39,425 nucleotides of DNA from positions 1 to 39,425 of the forward strand of contig DATGJN010000110.1 of NCBI GenBank assembly GCA_035295165.1, written 5' to 3'. The position numbers were made by a program, and so were the translations under genes. The notes under the pieces are model-generated. The model was not told the origin of the DNA, made no database searches, and saw only the letters and a list, made by a program, of their open reading frames with translations. This document shows positions 26,911 through 36,053 of the stretch, in pieces. The stretch is from a bacterium. Its GTDB lineage: Bacteria > Sysuimicrobiota > Sysuimicrobiia > Sysuimicrobiales > Segetimicrobiaceae. How positions within the stretch are numbered: position 1 is the first letter of the stretch; each line of letters opens with the position of its first letter.

Positions 26911-27809
26911 TCCCCCGCGGGAGCGCCCGATGTCGCGTACACGGGCGTGCCCTCGCGCGCCGCCAGCTCGCGGAACGCCTTGAGGATGCGGTGGGTGATC
27001 GGGCCGGGTTTGCCCGTGCCGATCGTGCGGCCGTCGACCTGGACGACCGGCCCGAGCTCGGCGCCGGTCCCGGTCAGGAAGCACTCGTCCGCCGTGTACA
27101 CGTCGTGGAGCGACATGACGTGCTCCGCAGCCGGGATGTGCATCTCCAGGCACAGATCGAGCACGGTCTGCCGCGTCACGCCCTGCAGGATCCCGAGGTG
27201 CACCGGCGGCGTAAGCACGCGGCCGCGCCGGACCACGAAGATATTGTCGGCCGTGCACTCGGCGACGTGCCCGTGGGTCGTCAGCATCAACCCTTCGTCC
27301 GCCCCCGCCAGGTTCGCCTCGAGCCGCCCCATGATGTTGCTCAGGTAGTTGCACGTCTTGATCCGCGGGTTCAGCACATCGAGCGGCCGCATCCGGGTGG
27401 ACGTTGTGACCAACTTGAGGCCGTTCTGATAGGCGGCCTCGGGGTAGAGCTGGATCGTGTCGACGATGATCACGACCGTCGGGACCGGACACTTGCGCGG
27501 GTCGATCCCGAGGTCACCCCGGCCGCGCGAGATCACCGGCCGGATGTACGCGTCGCGCAGGCCGCTACGGCGGACGGTGTCGAGGATCGCCTCCGCCATC
27601 GCCTCGCGGGTCATCGGGATCTTCAACTGCAGCGTGTGCGCCGACTCGAACAGCCGGTCCACGTGCTCCTGGAGCTTGAAGATGCGGCCGTGGTATACCC
27701 GGATCCCCTCGAAGACGCCGTCCCCGTACAGAAATCCGTGATCATACACGGACACGGTCGCCTGGTCCTTGGGCACAAACCGGCCGTCTACGTAGGCCTC
27801 GATGGCCAT
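26907..27809 (-). CDS. ilvE: Branched-chain amino acid aminotransferase (fold IV)
   Basis: PLP transaminase for the last step of valine, leucine and isoleucine synthesis, or the first of their breakdown. 300 aa. YDHGFLYGDGVFEGIRVY (22-39) is the fold-IV opening. The PLP lysine is K151 in NPRIKTCNYLSN, and AECTADNIFVV (183-193) is the cofactor motif. YVDGRF at the start favours IlvE over D-amino acid transaminase, though some fold-IV relatives look alike. GGGAGGGGATC precedes the ATG at 27809. A valine-side product could feed the isobutyryl-CoA mutase. Confidence 0.88.
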   Translation of the reverse strand: MAIEAYVDGRFVPKDQATVSVYDHGFLYGDGVFEGIRVYHGRIFKLQEHVDRLFESAHTLQLKIPMTREAMAEAILDTVRRSGLRDAYIRPVISRGRGDLGIDPRKCPVPTVVIIVDTIQLYPEAAYQNGLKLVTTSTRMRPLDVLNPRIKTCNYLSNIMGRLEANLAGADEGLMLTTHGHVAECTADNIFVVRRGRVLTPPVHLGILQGVTRQTVLDLCLEMHIPAAEHVMSLHDVYTADECFLTGTGAELGPVVQVDGRTIGTGKPGPITHRILKAFRELAAREGTPVYATSGAPAGE

Positions 27810-27827
27810 CCCCGATCCCCTCCCACC

Positions 27828-27844
27828 CCGCGGCCTCGCCGCGG
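27828..27844. other. Small GC hairpin in the ilvE leader
   Basis: CCGCGGC-CTC-GCCGCGG forms a 7-bp stem in the 103-base gap between pyrG and ilvE, about 20 bases before the ilvE ribosome site. It has no T-run. No leucine-attenuator or T-box signature is visible in this gap. Confidence 0.3.
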
Positions 27845-27912
27845 CATCTGCGTACCTGTATGTGCCGTGCTTCGCGGCCTTTCAGACGGCCTCCTCTCGC
27901 CCGGCCGCGCCG

Positions 27913-29646
27913 CTAGGTCCCTCCGGACACGCGCTCCTCCTCGGGGCCCGGTGAACCGGCGGCGGCGCCGAGGGGATCGGCGGACGCGGCCGCCGGCTCG
28001 TCCCGCCGCGCGTCATCCGCGACCGCGCGGGCGTGCCGCAGCGCCGCGGCGACGAAGTCCCGGTACAGGGGATGCGGCCGGTTTGGCCGGGACCGATACT
28101 CCGCGTGGAACTGTGTGCCGAGGAACCACGGATGATCCGCAAGCTCCACGATCTCCACGAGATTCCGCTCCGGGTACAACCCCGTGACCCTGAGCCCGTG
28201 GCGCGTCAACACGGCGAGATAGTCGTTGTTGACCTCGAACCGGTGCCGGTGGCGTTCCTGCACGTCGTCGACGCCGTACGCGCGGTGCGCGAGTGAGCCC
28301 GGCGCGAGCCGGCACGGGTACAGGCCGAGCCGCATCGTGCCGCCCTTGTCGGTGACCGCCTGTTGTTCCGGCAGGAGGTGGATCACCGGGTGCGGCGTGC
28401 CGGGATCCACCTCGGTCGTGTTGGCGCCGTCCAACCCGCAGACGTGCCGCGCGAACTCGACGACCGCCCACTGCATGCCGTAGCAGACGCCGAAAAACGG
28501 CACGCGCTGCTCACGGGCGTAGCGAACCGCCTTGACCTTCCCCTCGACCCCGCGCGCGCCGAACCCGGGGCACACGAGCACCCCGTCGCATTCCTGGAGC
28601 CGGGCGGCGACCACGGACGCGTCGAGCCCCTCGAGTTCCTCGGAGTCCAGCTTCACGATCCGCACGCGGCAGCCGGCGGCGATCCCGCCGTGCCGCAGCG
28701 CCTCTTCGATGCTGACATACGAGTCCTCGTTCCCCATGTACTTACCGACCAGGGCGATCCGGATCGTCGCCTCCGGGTGCAGGAGCCGGTCCACCATTCG
28801 GCGCCACTCCGAAAGGTCGGGCGGACGGACCGGAAGGTGGAGGCACCGCTCGGCCTGCCGGGCCAGCCCTTCCTCTTCGAGGATGAGCGGGACCTCATAG
28901 ATGCTCGGCGCGTCGATCGCCTGGATCACCGCGTCGGGTTCGACGTCGCAGAACAGCGCGAGTTTCTCGCGCACGCCGCGGCCGAGCGGACGCTCGGTCC
29001 GGCAGACGATCACGTCGGGGTGGATGCCGATGCTCCGCAGTTCCTTGACACTGTGCTGCGTCGGCTTCGTCTTCAACTCACCCGCGCCGCGCAGGTACGG
29101 GATCAGCGAGACGTGGATGTACATGACGTTCCCTTCCCCCATCTGCCGACGGAACTGCCGGATCGCCTCGAGAAACGGCAGGCTCTCGATGTCACCGACG
29201 GTCCCGCCCACCTCGACGATGATGATCTCCGCGGTCGCTTCGCGGGCGACGCGCGTGATCTCGTCGCGGATCTCGTTCGTCACGTGCGGGATCACCTGCA
29301 CGGTGCCCCCAAGGTACTCGCCCCGGCGCTCCCGCGCGATCACCGTGCCGTAGATCTTTCCCGTCGTGGTGTTGTTGTCCCGGCACAGGTTCTGGTCGAT
29401 GTAGCGCTCGTAGTGACCCAGGTCCATGTCCGTCTCCGCACCGTCGTCGGTGACGAACACCTCGCCGTGCTGGAACGGGTTCATCGTCCCGGCGTCCACG
29501 TTCACGTAGGGGTCGAACTTGAGGAGCGTCACGCGCCAGCCCCGGCTCTTGAGCAGTCGCCCGAGCGACGCCGAGGTGATGCCCTTGCCCAGTGCGGACG
29601 TCACGCCTCCAGTCACGAAGATGTACTTGGTCGCCTGCTGCGTCAT
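27913..29646 (-). CDS. pyrG: CTP synthase
   Basis: Amidates UTP to CTP with glutamine or ammonia. 577 aa with a 35-residue Ala/Pro/Glu-rich C-terminal tail beyond the usual end. The synthetase domain is standard: [14 protein letters not shown] (10-23), [26 protein letters not shown]. The glutaminase triad is C388 (GVCYGMQ), H514 and E516 (QFHAE). The loop that normally reads V-PGGFG is here VCPGFG at 358-363, so one glycine of the usual pair is proline. GGGAGGGG lies about 10 bases before the ATG. It follows nadK by 40 bases in the long operon. Confidence 0.95.
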   Translation of the reverse strand: MTQQATKYIFVTGGVTSALGKGITSASLGRLLKSRGWRVTLLKFDPYVNVDAGTMNPFQHGEVFVTDDGAETDMDLGHYERYIDQNLCRDNNTTTGKIYGTVIARERRGEYLGGTVQVIPHVTNEIRDEITRVAREATAEIIIVEVGGTVGDIESLPFLEAIRQFRRQMGEGNVMYIHVSLIPYLRGAGELKTKPTQHSVKELRSIGIHPDVIVCRTERPLGRGVREKLALFCDVEPDAVIQAIDAPSIYEVPLILEEEGLARQAERCLHLPVRPPDLSEWRRMVDRLLHPEATIRIALVGKYMGNEDSYVSIEEALRHGGIAAGCRVRIVKLDSEELEGLDASVVAARLQECDGVLVCPGFGARGVEGKVKAVRYAREQRVPFFGVCYGMQWAVVEFARHVCGLDGANTTEVDPGTPHPVIHLLPEQQAVTDKGGTMRLGLYPCRLAPGSLAHRAYGVDDVQERHRHRFEVNNDYLAVLTRHGLRVTGLYPERNLVEIVELADHPWFLGTQFHAEYRSRPNRPHPLYRDFVAAALRHARAVADDARRDEPAAASADPLGAAAGSPGPEEERVSGGT

Positions 29647-29686
29647 CGGCTGCGTCCCCTCCCCCCCCGCCGGCGCGGGTTGCGCA

Positions 29687-30565
29687 TCATCGCTCGCCCC
29701 ACAACAGCTTCGTCCGAAGCACCGTGTAGAAGCCCTCCCGCCCGAGCCGGATCAACCGCGTCCGGTGCGGCGACCGCGCGGCGCGGACCTCGTCGTCGGC
29801 CTCGAGCGGAAACCCCTTCTGTCCATCCACGGTGAGCATCGCAGGAGGGGGCGGCGCGCCGACGGGATCCACGCGCACGACGACGGTGTCGCTGGCGGAG
29901 ATCACGACAGGGCGCGCGTTGAGGGTGTGCGCGCAGATCGGCGTGAGCACCATCACGTCCACCGCTGGGTGGACGATGGGGCCTCCCGCGGAGAGAGAGT
30001 AGGCGGTCGACCCCGTGGGCGTCGCCACGATCAGCCCATCGGCGAGATGCGTCGCCAGGAGCTCGTTGTTCACAAACGTCCTGAGGCGCAGCACGCGCGC
30101 GTATCCGCTCTTCGTCACCACGATGTCGTTGAGCGCCAACACCTCGTGGACGGCGTGCCCCGCGCGCAGCACTTCCGCGCGCAGCATCATGCGCTCGTCC
30201 AGGTGGTAGTCGCCCGCGAGCAGCCGGTGGAGCGCCTCCTCGACATCCGCGTCGTTGACCTCGGCGAGAAAGCCGAACCCCCCGAGGTTCACGCCGAGGA
30301 TCGGGATCCCGCGCGGCCCCGCCTGGCGCGCCGCGCTGAGAATCGTCCCATCGCCGCCGAACACCACGAGGACGTCCACGCGGGCGGCGAGCTCGCCTTC
30401 GGGCACGCCGAGCGCCGGGCACTCCAGCCCGGTGGCGCTCTCCTCGTTCACCACGACGGCGACGCGCCGCGCTTCGAGCACGGCCACCGCCTCGCGCGCG
30501 AGTCGGGCCACCTCGCGGTTGGCAGCGAGCTTCTGCGGATTGACGAGGAGCCCGATCGTCGTCAT
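29687..30565 (-). CDS. nadK: NAD kinase
   Basis: ATP- or polyphosphate-dependent NAD to NADP phosphorylation. 292 aa. GGDGT at 70-74 is the nucleotide-binding and catalytic motif. [25 protein letters not shown] and [17 protein letters not shown] are the other conserved blocks. The ATG at 30565 overlaps the tlyA stop as ATGA, so the larger frame reaching into tlyA is not used. The tlyA-nadK pair is a common neighbourhood in Gram-positive-like bacteria, usually followed by recN, which is absent here. Confidence 0.94.
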   Translation of the reverse strand: MTTIGLLVNPQKLAANREVARLAREAVAVLEARRVAVVVNEESATGLECPALGVPEGELAARVDVLVVFGGDGTILSAARQAGPRGIPILGVNLGGFGFLAEVNDADVEEALHRLLAGDYHLDERMMLRAEVLRAGHAVHEVLALNDIVVTKSGYARVLRLRTFVNNELLATHLADGLIVATPTGSTAYSLSAGGPIVHPAVDVMVLTPICAHTLNARPVVISASDTVVVRVDPVGAPPPPAMLTVDGQKGFPLEADDEVRAARSPHRTRLIRLGREGFYTVLRTKLLWGER

Positions 30566-31434
30566 CCCCGCCCCCGGTCCGCCGGTGTTGCGGGCGTACG
30601 ACGGCCGGCCGAGCTCGGCCGGCCGAGCCGCGCGTGGGCGTCGGCCACCACCGCGTCGATGTCGACCGGCGCCGACGGCTGGGCGGCGCGCAGGTGCACC
30701 AGGTACTCGATGTTGCCGGCCGGGCCGGTCACCGGCGACGGCGTCGCGTCGACGGCTACGAGCCCGTGTCCCTGCGCGGCCTCGAGTACGTCGCGCAAGA
30801 CGGATGCGTGCACCGCCGGATCGCGCACGACGCCTCCACGTCCGACCTGCGCCCGTCCGGCCTCGAACTGGGGCTTCACGAGCGCGATTACGTCGGCGCC
30901 GGGGCGGAGGAGCCGCGCGATCGCCCCCCACACGAGCCGCAGGCTGATGAACGCCAGGTCCACGGTCACGAGATCGCACGGACCGCCGACCTGGTGGGGC
31001 TCGAGGTAGCGGGCGTTGACCTCGTCGAGGACGGTCACGCGGGGATCGGTCCTGAGGCGCCACGCCAGCTGGCCGCGGCCGACGTCCACCGCGTAGACGT
31101 GTGCGGCGCCGTGCCGCAACAGGCAGTCGGTGAATCCGCCGGTGCTCGCCCCGAGATCCACGGCCGTTCGTCCGTCCACGCCCACCCCAAACGTCGTCAA
31201 CGCGTGGACGAGCTTGAGCCCGCCACGGCTCGCGTACTCGCGCCCCGGTCCGTGCAGGACCACGCGGGCCGCCGCTCCCACGCGCCGCCCCGGTTTGTCC
31301 ACGCGCTGGCCATCCACGGTCACCGCGCCGGCCATGATCACGGCCTGCGCCTCTTCTCGGCTCGCCGCGTGCCCGTGCGCGACGAGCCACTGGTCGAGCC
31401 GGCTTCCCGACACCGCCACGGCGCGCGCGCTCAT
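30562..31434 (-). CDS. tlyA: TlyA family rRNA methyltransferase
   Basis: Predicted 2'-O-methyltransferase of 16S/23S rRNA cytidines. 290 aa. An S4 RNA-binding domain (SRLDQWLVAHGHAASREEAQ, 10-30, to about 60) is followed by an FtsJ-like fold with YASRGGLKL (68-75, with the catalytic lysine), the SAM motif VDLGASTGGFTDCLL (92-106) and LVKPQFEAGR. This two-domain form is typical of TlyA. The ATG at 31434 overlaps the ispA stop (ATGA). Whether it methylates both subunits cannot be told from sequence. Confidence 0.92.
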   Translation of the reverse strand: MSARAVAVSGSRLDQWLVAHGHAASREEAQAVIMAGAVTVDGQRVDKPGRRVGAAARVVLHGPGREYASRGGLKLVHALTTFGVGVDGRTAVDLGASTGGFTDCLLRHGAAHVYAVDVGRGQLAWRLRTDPRVTVLDEVNARYLEPHQVGGPCDLVTVDLAFISLRLVWGAIARLLRPGADVIALVKPQFEAGRAQVGRGGVVRDPAVHASVLRDVLEAAQGHGLVAVDATPSPVTGPAGNIEYLVHLRAAQPSAPVDIDAVVADAHARLGRPSSAGRRTPATPADRGRG

Positions 31435-32345
31435 CGCTCCCGGGACAACAGGAACAACGCGAGATCCCGCAGGCGATCGCCCCGCGCGCCGACGGGCGCG
31501 AGCGAGTCGACCGCGCGGCGGGTTGCGTCCTCGGCGAGCGTCCGCGACCGCTCCAACCCGAAGACCGACGGGAACGTCACCTTGGCGAGCGATGCGTCGC
31601 TGCCGGTCTCCTTGCCGAGCTTCACCTGCTCCCCGACGACGTCCAGGATGTCGTCGACGATCTGGAACGCGAGCCCCACGTGCTCCCCGTAGCGGTCCAA
31701 CACATCCAGCGTGTCCTGGTCGGCGCCGCCGAGGATGCCGCCGATCCGGACGCACGCGCGGATCAGCGAGCCGGTTTTGAGCCGGTGAATCCGTCGCACT
31801 GCGGCCTCGTCGAGGGGCCCGCCGACCGCGAGCAAATCCAGGACCTGGCCGCCCACCATCCCGGCGGTCCCAATCCCCTGCGTCACCTCCCCGATCGCGC
31901 GGAGGACGCGGTCCGGCGCGCACCCCGGTACCTCGGCGTTGCGCACGAGCAACTCGAACGCAAGCGCGTGCAGCGCGTCGCCCGCCAGCACCGCCATCGC
32001 TTCCCCGAACAGCACGTGGCACGTTGGCCGACCGCGGCGGGTCGGCGAGTTGTCCATCGCGGGGAGATCGTCGTGGATCAGGGAGTAGGTGTGAATCAGC
32101 TCGACCGCACACGCCGACGGCATGACGTCATCGGGGGGCGCCCCGGCCACGCCGGCGCCGGCGATGACGAGAATGGGCCGCAGTCGCTTGCCTCCGGCGA
32201 ACACGCTGTGGCGCATCGCTCGGTGCACGGTTTCGGGGGAGGTGTCGGCCGAAGGGAGACACCGATCCAGCGCGTCCTCGACGAGCCGGCCGTGCTCGGC
32301 GAGGTACGTTTCAATATCGGCCGGGCGGCGTGACGTTCCTTTCAT
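31431..32345 (-). CDS. ispA: Short-chain polyprenyl diphosphate synthase (farnesyl/geranylgeranyl)
   Basis: Condenses IPP with allylic diphosphates. 304 aa, the size of IspA. GGKRLRP at 51-57, the first aspartate-rich motif in HDDLPAMDN (91-99) and the second, DDILD (231-235), are intact, and KTGSLI binds IPP. The ATG at 32345 is preceded by AGGTGAGA, better than the GTG two codons upstream. Residues before the first aspartate motif (HTYSLI) fit FPP or GGPP length. The product supports quinone and undecaprenyl synthesis. Confidence 0.92.
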   Translation of the reverse strand: MKGTSRRPADIETYLAEHGRLVEDALDRCLPSADTSPETVHRAMRHSVFAGGKRLRPILVIAGAGVAGAPPDDVMPSACAVELIHTYSLIHDDLPAMDNSPTRRGRPTCHVLFGEAMAVLAGDALHALAFELLVRNAEVPGCAPDRVLRAIGEVTQGIGTAGMVGGQVLDLLAVGGPLDEAAVRRIHRLKTGSLIRACVRIGGILGGADQDTLDVLDRYGEHVGLAFQIVDDILDVVGEQVKLGKETGSDASLAKVTFPSVFGLERSRTLAEDATRRAVDSLAPVGARGDRLRDLALFLLSRER

Positions 32346-32351
32346 TCTCAC

Positions 32352-32636
32352 CTAACGGATACAAAACTCCCGCGTGCCCGGGACGACGCTTGCGCCGTCC
32401 GACGCGTCGGTCCACTCCGCTTGGACGTCGCGCACCCACGCACCCGCGGGCCCTTGGCGCAACGTGGACACCAGGGACTCCAGCGCGCGCCGACCGCCCT
32501 CCGCGAATACTTCCACGCGACCGTCCGGCAGGTTGCGGACGTAGCCATCGAGCCCGAGACGCCGGGCTGCGTGCTGCGTGAAATACCGAAACCCCACGCC
32601 CTGTACCCGTCCCGAGACGAACGCGCGGACATGCAT
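32352..32636 (-). CDS. acyP: Acylphosphatase
   Basis: Hydrolyses acyl phosphates such as carbamoyl or 1,3-bisphosphoglycerate phosphate. 94 aa. The family signature [13 protein letters not shown] carries the catalytic R17, and N35 in GYVRNLPDG is the second catalytic residue. The C-terminal GTREFCIR matches the F-x-I-x end of the family. The ATG at 32636 lies 16 bases after the nusB stop; a longer frame upstream does not match. The gene occupies the place between nusB and ispA where xseA/xseB often sit. Confidence 0.92.
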   Translation of the reverse strand: MHVRAFVSGRVQGVGFRYFTQHAARRLGLDGYVRNLPDGRVEVFAEGGRRALESLVSTLRQGPAGAWVRDVQAEWTDASDGASVVPGTREFCIR

Positions 32637-32652
32637 CGCCGGAATTCCCGAT

Positions 32653-33075
32653 TCACACGTCGGCCGCCTGTTCCACCAGCGGGGGCAGACCGGACCGCAC
32701 AACCTTGCCAAGCAACCCGTTCACGAAGCGGCCGGACTCCTCGGTGCTGTACCGCTTCGCCAGTTCGACGGCCTCGTTGATCACGACGCCGACGGGTGTG
32801 CCGGAGGTTTCGAGCTCGAAGATCGCCATGCGGAGAATGTTTCGGTCGACCGTCGCCATGCGCTCCAGCGTCCAGTGCTCGGCCACAAGCGCGATCAGCG
32901 CATCGATCGCCGTGAGGTGCGCGCGGGTGCCCCGGGCCAGGGTCACGATCAGGCTCCAGTCGTCGGGCGGCCACTCCTGGCCACGGGCCGACGCGAGCGC
33001 CTCTTCGAGCGACAGCTTCCCGAGATCCATCTGGAACAGGACCCCGAGCGCCGCCTCCCGTGCCCGCCGCCGCAT
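32653..33075 (-). CDS. nusB: Transcription antitermination protein NusB
   Basis: Binds boxA RNA with ribosomal protein S10 to promote rRNA antitermination. 140 aa, all-helical. [19 protein letters not shown] at the start, [14 protein letters not shown] in the middle and [29 protein letters not shown] near the end are the conserved NusB blocks. The ATG at 33075 has TTGGTGA just before it; a GTG two codons upstream is possible. It opens a ten-gene operon down to punA and is preceded by its own promoter and a structured leader. Confidence 0.93.
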   Translation of the reverse strand: MRRRAREAALGVLFQMDLGKLSLEEALASARGQEWPPDDWSLIVTLARGTRAHLTAIDALIALVAEHWTLERMATVDRNILRMAIFELETSGTPVGVVINEAVELAKRYSTEESGRFVNGLLGKVVRSGLPPLVEQAADV

Positions 33076-33089
33076 CGTCACCAATCCAG

Positions 33090-33192
33090 AGAGGGCGTTC
33101 CAAACAAATTGACCACCGCAACGGTGGTCAGATTTGTTGCCGGGAGATCCGCACGGCGCACCGCTGCCGCCCACGCTCCCGAGTTGCCCTCT
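33090..33192 (-). promoter_or_regulatory. Candidate structured RNA leader of the nusB operon
   Basis: Minus-strand leader of about 120 nt between the promoter and nusB. P1 pairs AGAGGGC (33192-33186) with GCCCTCT (33096-33090), closing the element. P2 pairs CGGGAG with CTCCCG and can hold an inner GGCG/CGCC stem. P3 is a 16-bp hairpin: AACAAAT, one bulged C, TGACCACCG, loop TTG, CGGTGGTCAATTTGTT (33138-33103). The SD-like GGTGA lies just after P1. It matches no riboswitch, T-box or ribosomal-protein leader that I know. The central TGACCACCG palindrome could also be a DNA operator. Confidence 0.5.
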
Positions 33193-33196
33193 AGCA

Positions 33197-34144
33197 CTAT
33201 CGTATTATACCCGGTCCCACCGCGGCAAGCAACTCCCGCACGCGATCCACGTCGGCCCGAATCTGCCGCACCAACGCGTCGCCCCCGGGAAACGTGCGCT
33301 CTTCTCGGATCTGCTGGACGAACGACAGCGTGATCTCCTGTCCGCACAGATCTCCGTCAAACCCCAGCAGATGCGTCTCGACGGCGACCGCGCCGCCGCC
33401 GAACGTGGGCCGACGGCCCACGTTTGTCGCGCCGCCGTAGCGGCGCCCTCCGGCATCGACGACCGTGGCGTACACACCGAGCCCGGGCAACACCTTTCTC
33501 GCGGGCGGCAGCAGGTTCGCGGTGGGAACCCCGATCGTCCGCCCGCGCCCGTCGCCCCTGACCACGGGACCACGCAGACTGTACCAGCGGCCAAGCAGGC
33601 GGGTGGCCTCGTCCACCAGGCCCTCCCGCAGCGCGCTCCGGACACGGCTGCTGCTCACCGGCTCGCCACTGACCAACACCGCCGGGACGAGATGGACCGC
33701 TACTCCCGTGGCGGACCCCCACGCGGCGAGGCGTGCCGCCGTCCCCTCACGGCGATAGCCGAACGTGTACGACGACCCAGCGACGATCTCCCGTGCCCGC
33801 AGTCGCTCCGCGAGGATCTCGTCGAGCCACGCCTGTGCGGAGATGCGGGAGAATTCGAGGTTGAACGGCAACACCACGGTCGTGTCCGCCCCGGCCTCCG
33901 CGAGCAACGCCAGCCGCTCATCCAACGTCGTCAGCAGCACCGGGTCGCTGCTGGGGCGCAGCACCTCAACCGGGTGCGGATCGAAGGTCACGGCAACCGC
34001 GGTCCCCCCAATCGCCCGAGCGCGGGCGACGGCGGCGCCGATCACCTGGCGGTGCCCGAGGTGGATCCCGTCGAAGGTGCCGAGCGCGAGCACCGGGGAC
34101 GCAAGATCGACGGGAACCTCAGCGAGGCCGCGCGCGGTGCGCAA
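33197..34144 (-). CDS. ribF: Bifunctional riboflavin kinase / FAD synthetase
   Basis: Makes FMN from riboflavin and FAD from FMN. 315 aa. GTFDGIHLGH at 22-31 is the nucleotidyltransferase motif; SSSRVR (about 164-169) ends that domain. The kinase domain from about 180 has VVRGDGRGRTIGVPTANL. The start is a TTG at 34144: it overlaps truB by 26 bases, has GGAGGGAGGAG four bases upstream, and the resulting N-terminus (RTARGLAEVP) matches the family. The last codons (Gly-Ile-Ile-Arg) contain the nusB -10 box. FAD supply suits the neighbouring flavoprotein genes but is housekeeping. Confidence 0.93.
   Translation of the reverse strand: MRTARGLAEVPVDLASPVLALGTFDGIHLGHRQVIGAAVARARAIGGTAVAVTFDPHPVEVLRPSSDPVLLTTLDERLALLAEAGADTTVVLPFNLEFSRISAQAWLDEILAERLRAREIVAGSSYTFGYRREGTAARLAAWGSATGVAVHLVPAVLVSGEPVSSSRVRSALREGLVDEATRLLGRWYSLRGPVVRGDGRGRTIGVPTANLLPPARKVLPGLGVYATVVDAGGRRYGGATNVGRRPTFGGGAVAVETHLLGFDGDLCGQEITLSFVQQIREERTFPGGDALVRQIRADVDRVRELLAAVGPGIIR
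33204..33232 (-). promoter_or_regulatory. Promoter inside the ribF 3' end, reading into nusB
   Basis: On the minus strand a perfect TATAAT (33209-33204) lies 17 bases after TTGCTT (33232-33227). TATAAT is conspicuous in this GC-rich sequence. The expected start site is near 33196, about 120 bases before the nusB ATG, so the nusB operon has its own transcript separate from infB-ribF. Confidence 0.6.
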
Positions 34145-35066
34145 CCGCTCCTCCCTCCGGTCCGCCGAGCACCTTGAACGGGCGGAGCACCCCCTCCTCG
34201 ACCCGCGCCAGTGCGATCAGCGCGCCTCGCCGGCTGCGCAGACGCACGGGGCTGTCCTCCGAGACCCGCACATCGCCGAGCTTCCATACCGGCACGGGAT
34301 GACCGTGAAGCACGTCCGACACGCTCCGGTCCGGCAGATCGACCGCGGGAAGGTGCGACACGGCCCGGTCCATCGGATGGACGACATCCGCGAGGGCCCC
34401 CCGCGCGGCCAGCGCCGCGAGTTCGTCGAGTGTCACGGCGTCTTCCAACTCGAACTGCCCCGCACGGGTCCGGACCATGAAGTGGGCGTAGCCGCCGACG
34501 CCGAGCGCCTCCCCGATGTCGGCGCACAGCTTCCGGATGTAGGTGCCCTTGCCGCACGACACGTGCAGCAGCACGGTGCGCCCGTCCGGAGATGCGTCAA
34601 GCACGTCGATGCGGTAGATCGAGACCTGGCGCGCCTCGCGGTCCACCACCTCGCCCTTGCGCGCGAGCCGATACAAGCGCGTGCCCTCGTGGTGGATCGC
34701 CGACACCATCGGCGGCACCTGCTGGATCTCTCCCGTGAACCGGCGCAGGACGGCATCCAGCTCCGCCCGCGGCACGGCCCGCGCCGCGGCGGCAAGATCC
34801 GGAGGCGGCAGCGGCGCCCCATACGCGTCTCCGGAGTCGGTGCTCATGCCGAGCCGCAGCTCCACGCGGTACTCCTTGTCCGCGTCCGTGAGAAATTCAC
34901 TGAGGCGGGTCGCGCGGCCGAGACAACACACTAGCACGCCGGCCGCGCCCGGGTCGAGCGTACCGGTGTGCCCCACGCGGCGAAGCCCGACGAGCCGCCG
35001 CACGACGTCGACGACGTCGTGGGAGGTCATCCCGGGCGGCTTGAGCACGCAGAGGACGCCGTCCAT
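34119..35066 (-). CDS. truB: tRNA pseudouridine-55 synthase
   Basis: Isomerises U55 in the tRNA T-loop to pseudouridine. 315 aa. The catalytic aspartate is D38 in GHTGTLDPGAAGVL. KEYRVELRLGMSTDSGD, PPMVSAIHHEGTRLYRLAR and SCGKGTYIRKLCADIGEALG are the other conserved TruB motifs. The C-terminus is PUA-like. The ATG at 35066 follows nrnA by 12 bases. With TtuA (U54) and TrmI (A58), this window encodes three enzymes for the same tRNA loop. Confidence 0.95.
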   Translation of the reverse strand: MDGVLCVLKPPGMTSHDVVDVVRRLVGLRRVGHTGTLDPGAAGVLVCCLGRATRLSEFLTDADKEYRVELRLGMSTDSGDAYGAPLPPPDLAAAARAVPRAELDAVLRRFTGEIQQVPPMVSAIHHEGTRLYRLARKGEVVDREARQVSIYRIDVLDASPDGRTVLLHVSCGKGTYIRKLCADIGEALGVGGYAHFMVRTRAGQFELEDAVTLDELAALAARGALADVVHPMDRAVSHLPAVDLPDRSVSDVLHGHPVPVWKLGDVRVSEDSPVRLRSRRGALIALARVEEGVLRPFKVLGGPEGGAVAHRARPR

Positions 35067-35078
35067 CGATGCCCGTGC

Positions 35079-36053
35079 CTAGCTCGCCGCGGCGGCGCCG
35101 AGTTCCCGGCGCACGACCTCGAGGGTCTGCCGGATCACGTCGTCGAGGGGACCCCGGCCGGTGAAACCGGCGGCCGCGGCGTGTCCGCCCCCGCCGAGCG
35201 CCTCGGCGACCACGTGCGCCCGGACGGCGCCCCGCGCCCGCAGGCTGACCCGAACCCCGTCCGCCTCTTCCTTGAAGAGCGCAGCAACATCGACGCCGGC
35301 CATCTCCCGCAGCGTCCCGACGATGCCTTCGGACTCCTCCATCGTCGCGCCGGACTCTTGCAGCATCTGCTGGGTCACCACCGTCCACGCCACGCGCCCG
35401 TCCGCCGACACCTGGAGCCGGCTGAGCGCCATCCCGAGCAGGCGCAGCGTGGTCGCCGGCCGGTTCTCGTACACTTGAGCGTACACCTCGGCGGGGCTGG
35501 CCCCCTGGGCGACGAGATCCGCGGCGATCGTGAGCGTCCGCGCGGTCACGGCCGCGTAGCGGAAACTTCCGGTATCGGTCACGAGTGCCGTGAGCAGGCA
35601 GGTCGCCGTGCCCAAGTCAGGGGGCGCCGCGAGCGCCTGGACGATCGGGTGCACGAGCTCGGCGACCGCCGCGGCCGTGGCGTCGTAGTAGATGATATTG
35701 CCGTATCCGGCGTTGCTGAGGTGGTGGTCGATGTTCACCCATAGCGGGATACCGGCGGCCCTGGCCGCCAGCGCGCCTGCGCGATCGGGCGTGCTGCACT
35801 CCATAAACACGACCGCATCGTAGGTCGCGTCGTCCGGCAGCTCCTGCCGGATGCGGTCGATCCCCGGGAGAAACCGGTAGGTCCCGGGCACGCCGTCGGC
35901 GCTGCCGACCGTCGCCTCCTGCCCGCGTCCCCACAGCGTGCGGGCGAGCGCGAGCGTCGACCCGAGGCAGTCGCCGTCCGGCGAGACGTGGTTCAGCAAC
36001 AGGACGTGCCGTCGGCCCAGAAGCGCCTCGGCGATGCGTTCGGCCGGCGTCAC
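35079..36053 (-). CDS. nrnA: DHH phosphoesterase, NrnA-type nanoRNase/pAp phosphatase
   Basis: Degrades very short RNA oligonucleotides and 3'-phosphoadenosine 5'-phosphate. 324 aa. Metal motifs: HVSPDGD (22-28), the aspartate in MECSTPDRAG, DHH (109-111) and TDTGSFRY (159-166). The DHHA1 domain ends with GGGGHAAAAG (287-296). The start is a GTG at 36053, overlapping the rbfA stop by GTGA; the long open frame upstream runs through rbfA and is not real. The rbfA-nrnA-truB order is standard for this operon. Confidence 0.93.
   Translation of the reverse strand: MTPAERIAEALLGRRHVLLLNHVSPDGDCLGSTLALARTLWGRGQEATVGSADGVPGTYRFLPGIDRIRQELPDDATYDAVVFMECSTPDRAGALAARAAGIPLWVNIDHHLSNAGYGNIIYYDATAAAVAELVHPIVQALAAPPDLGTATCLLTALVTDTGSFRYAAVTARTLTIAADLVAQGASPAEVYAQVYENRPATTLRLLGMALSRLQVSADGRVAWTVVTQQMLQESGATMEESEGIVGTLREMAGVDVAALFKEEADGVRVSLRARGAVRAHVVAEALGGGGHAAAAGFTGRGPLDDVIRQTLEVVRRELGAAAAS

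Noticed and set aside
33090-33192. nusB leader as a simple terminator for the infB-ribF transcript
   Set aside because: P3 is not followed by a U-run, and the closing helix and second stem are not explained by termination alone; still possible as a secondary role.
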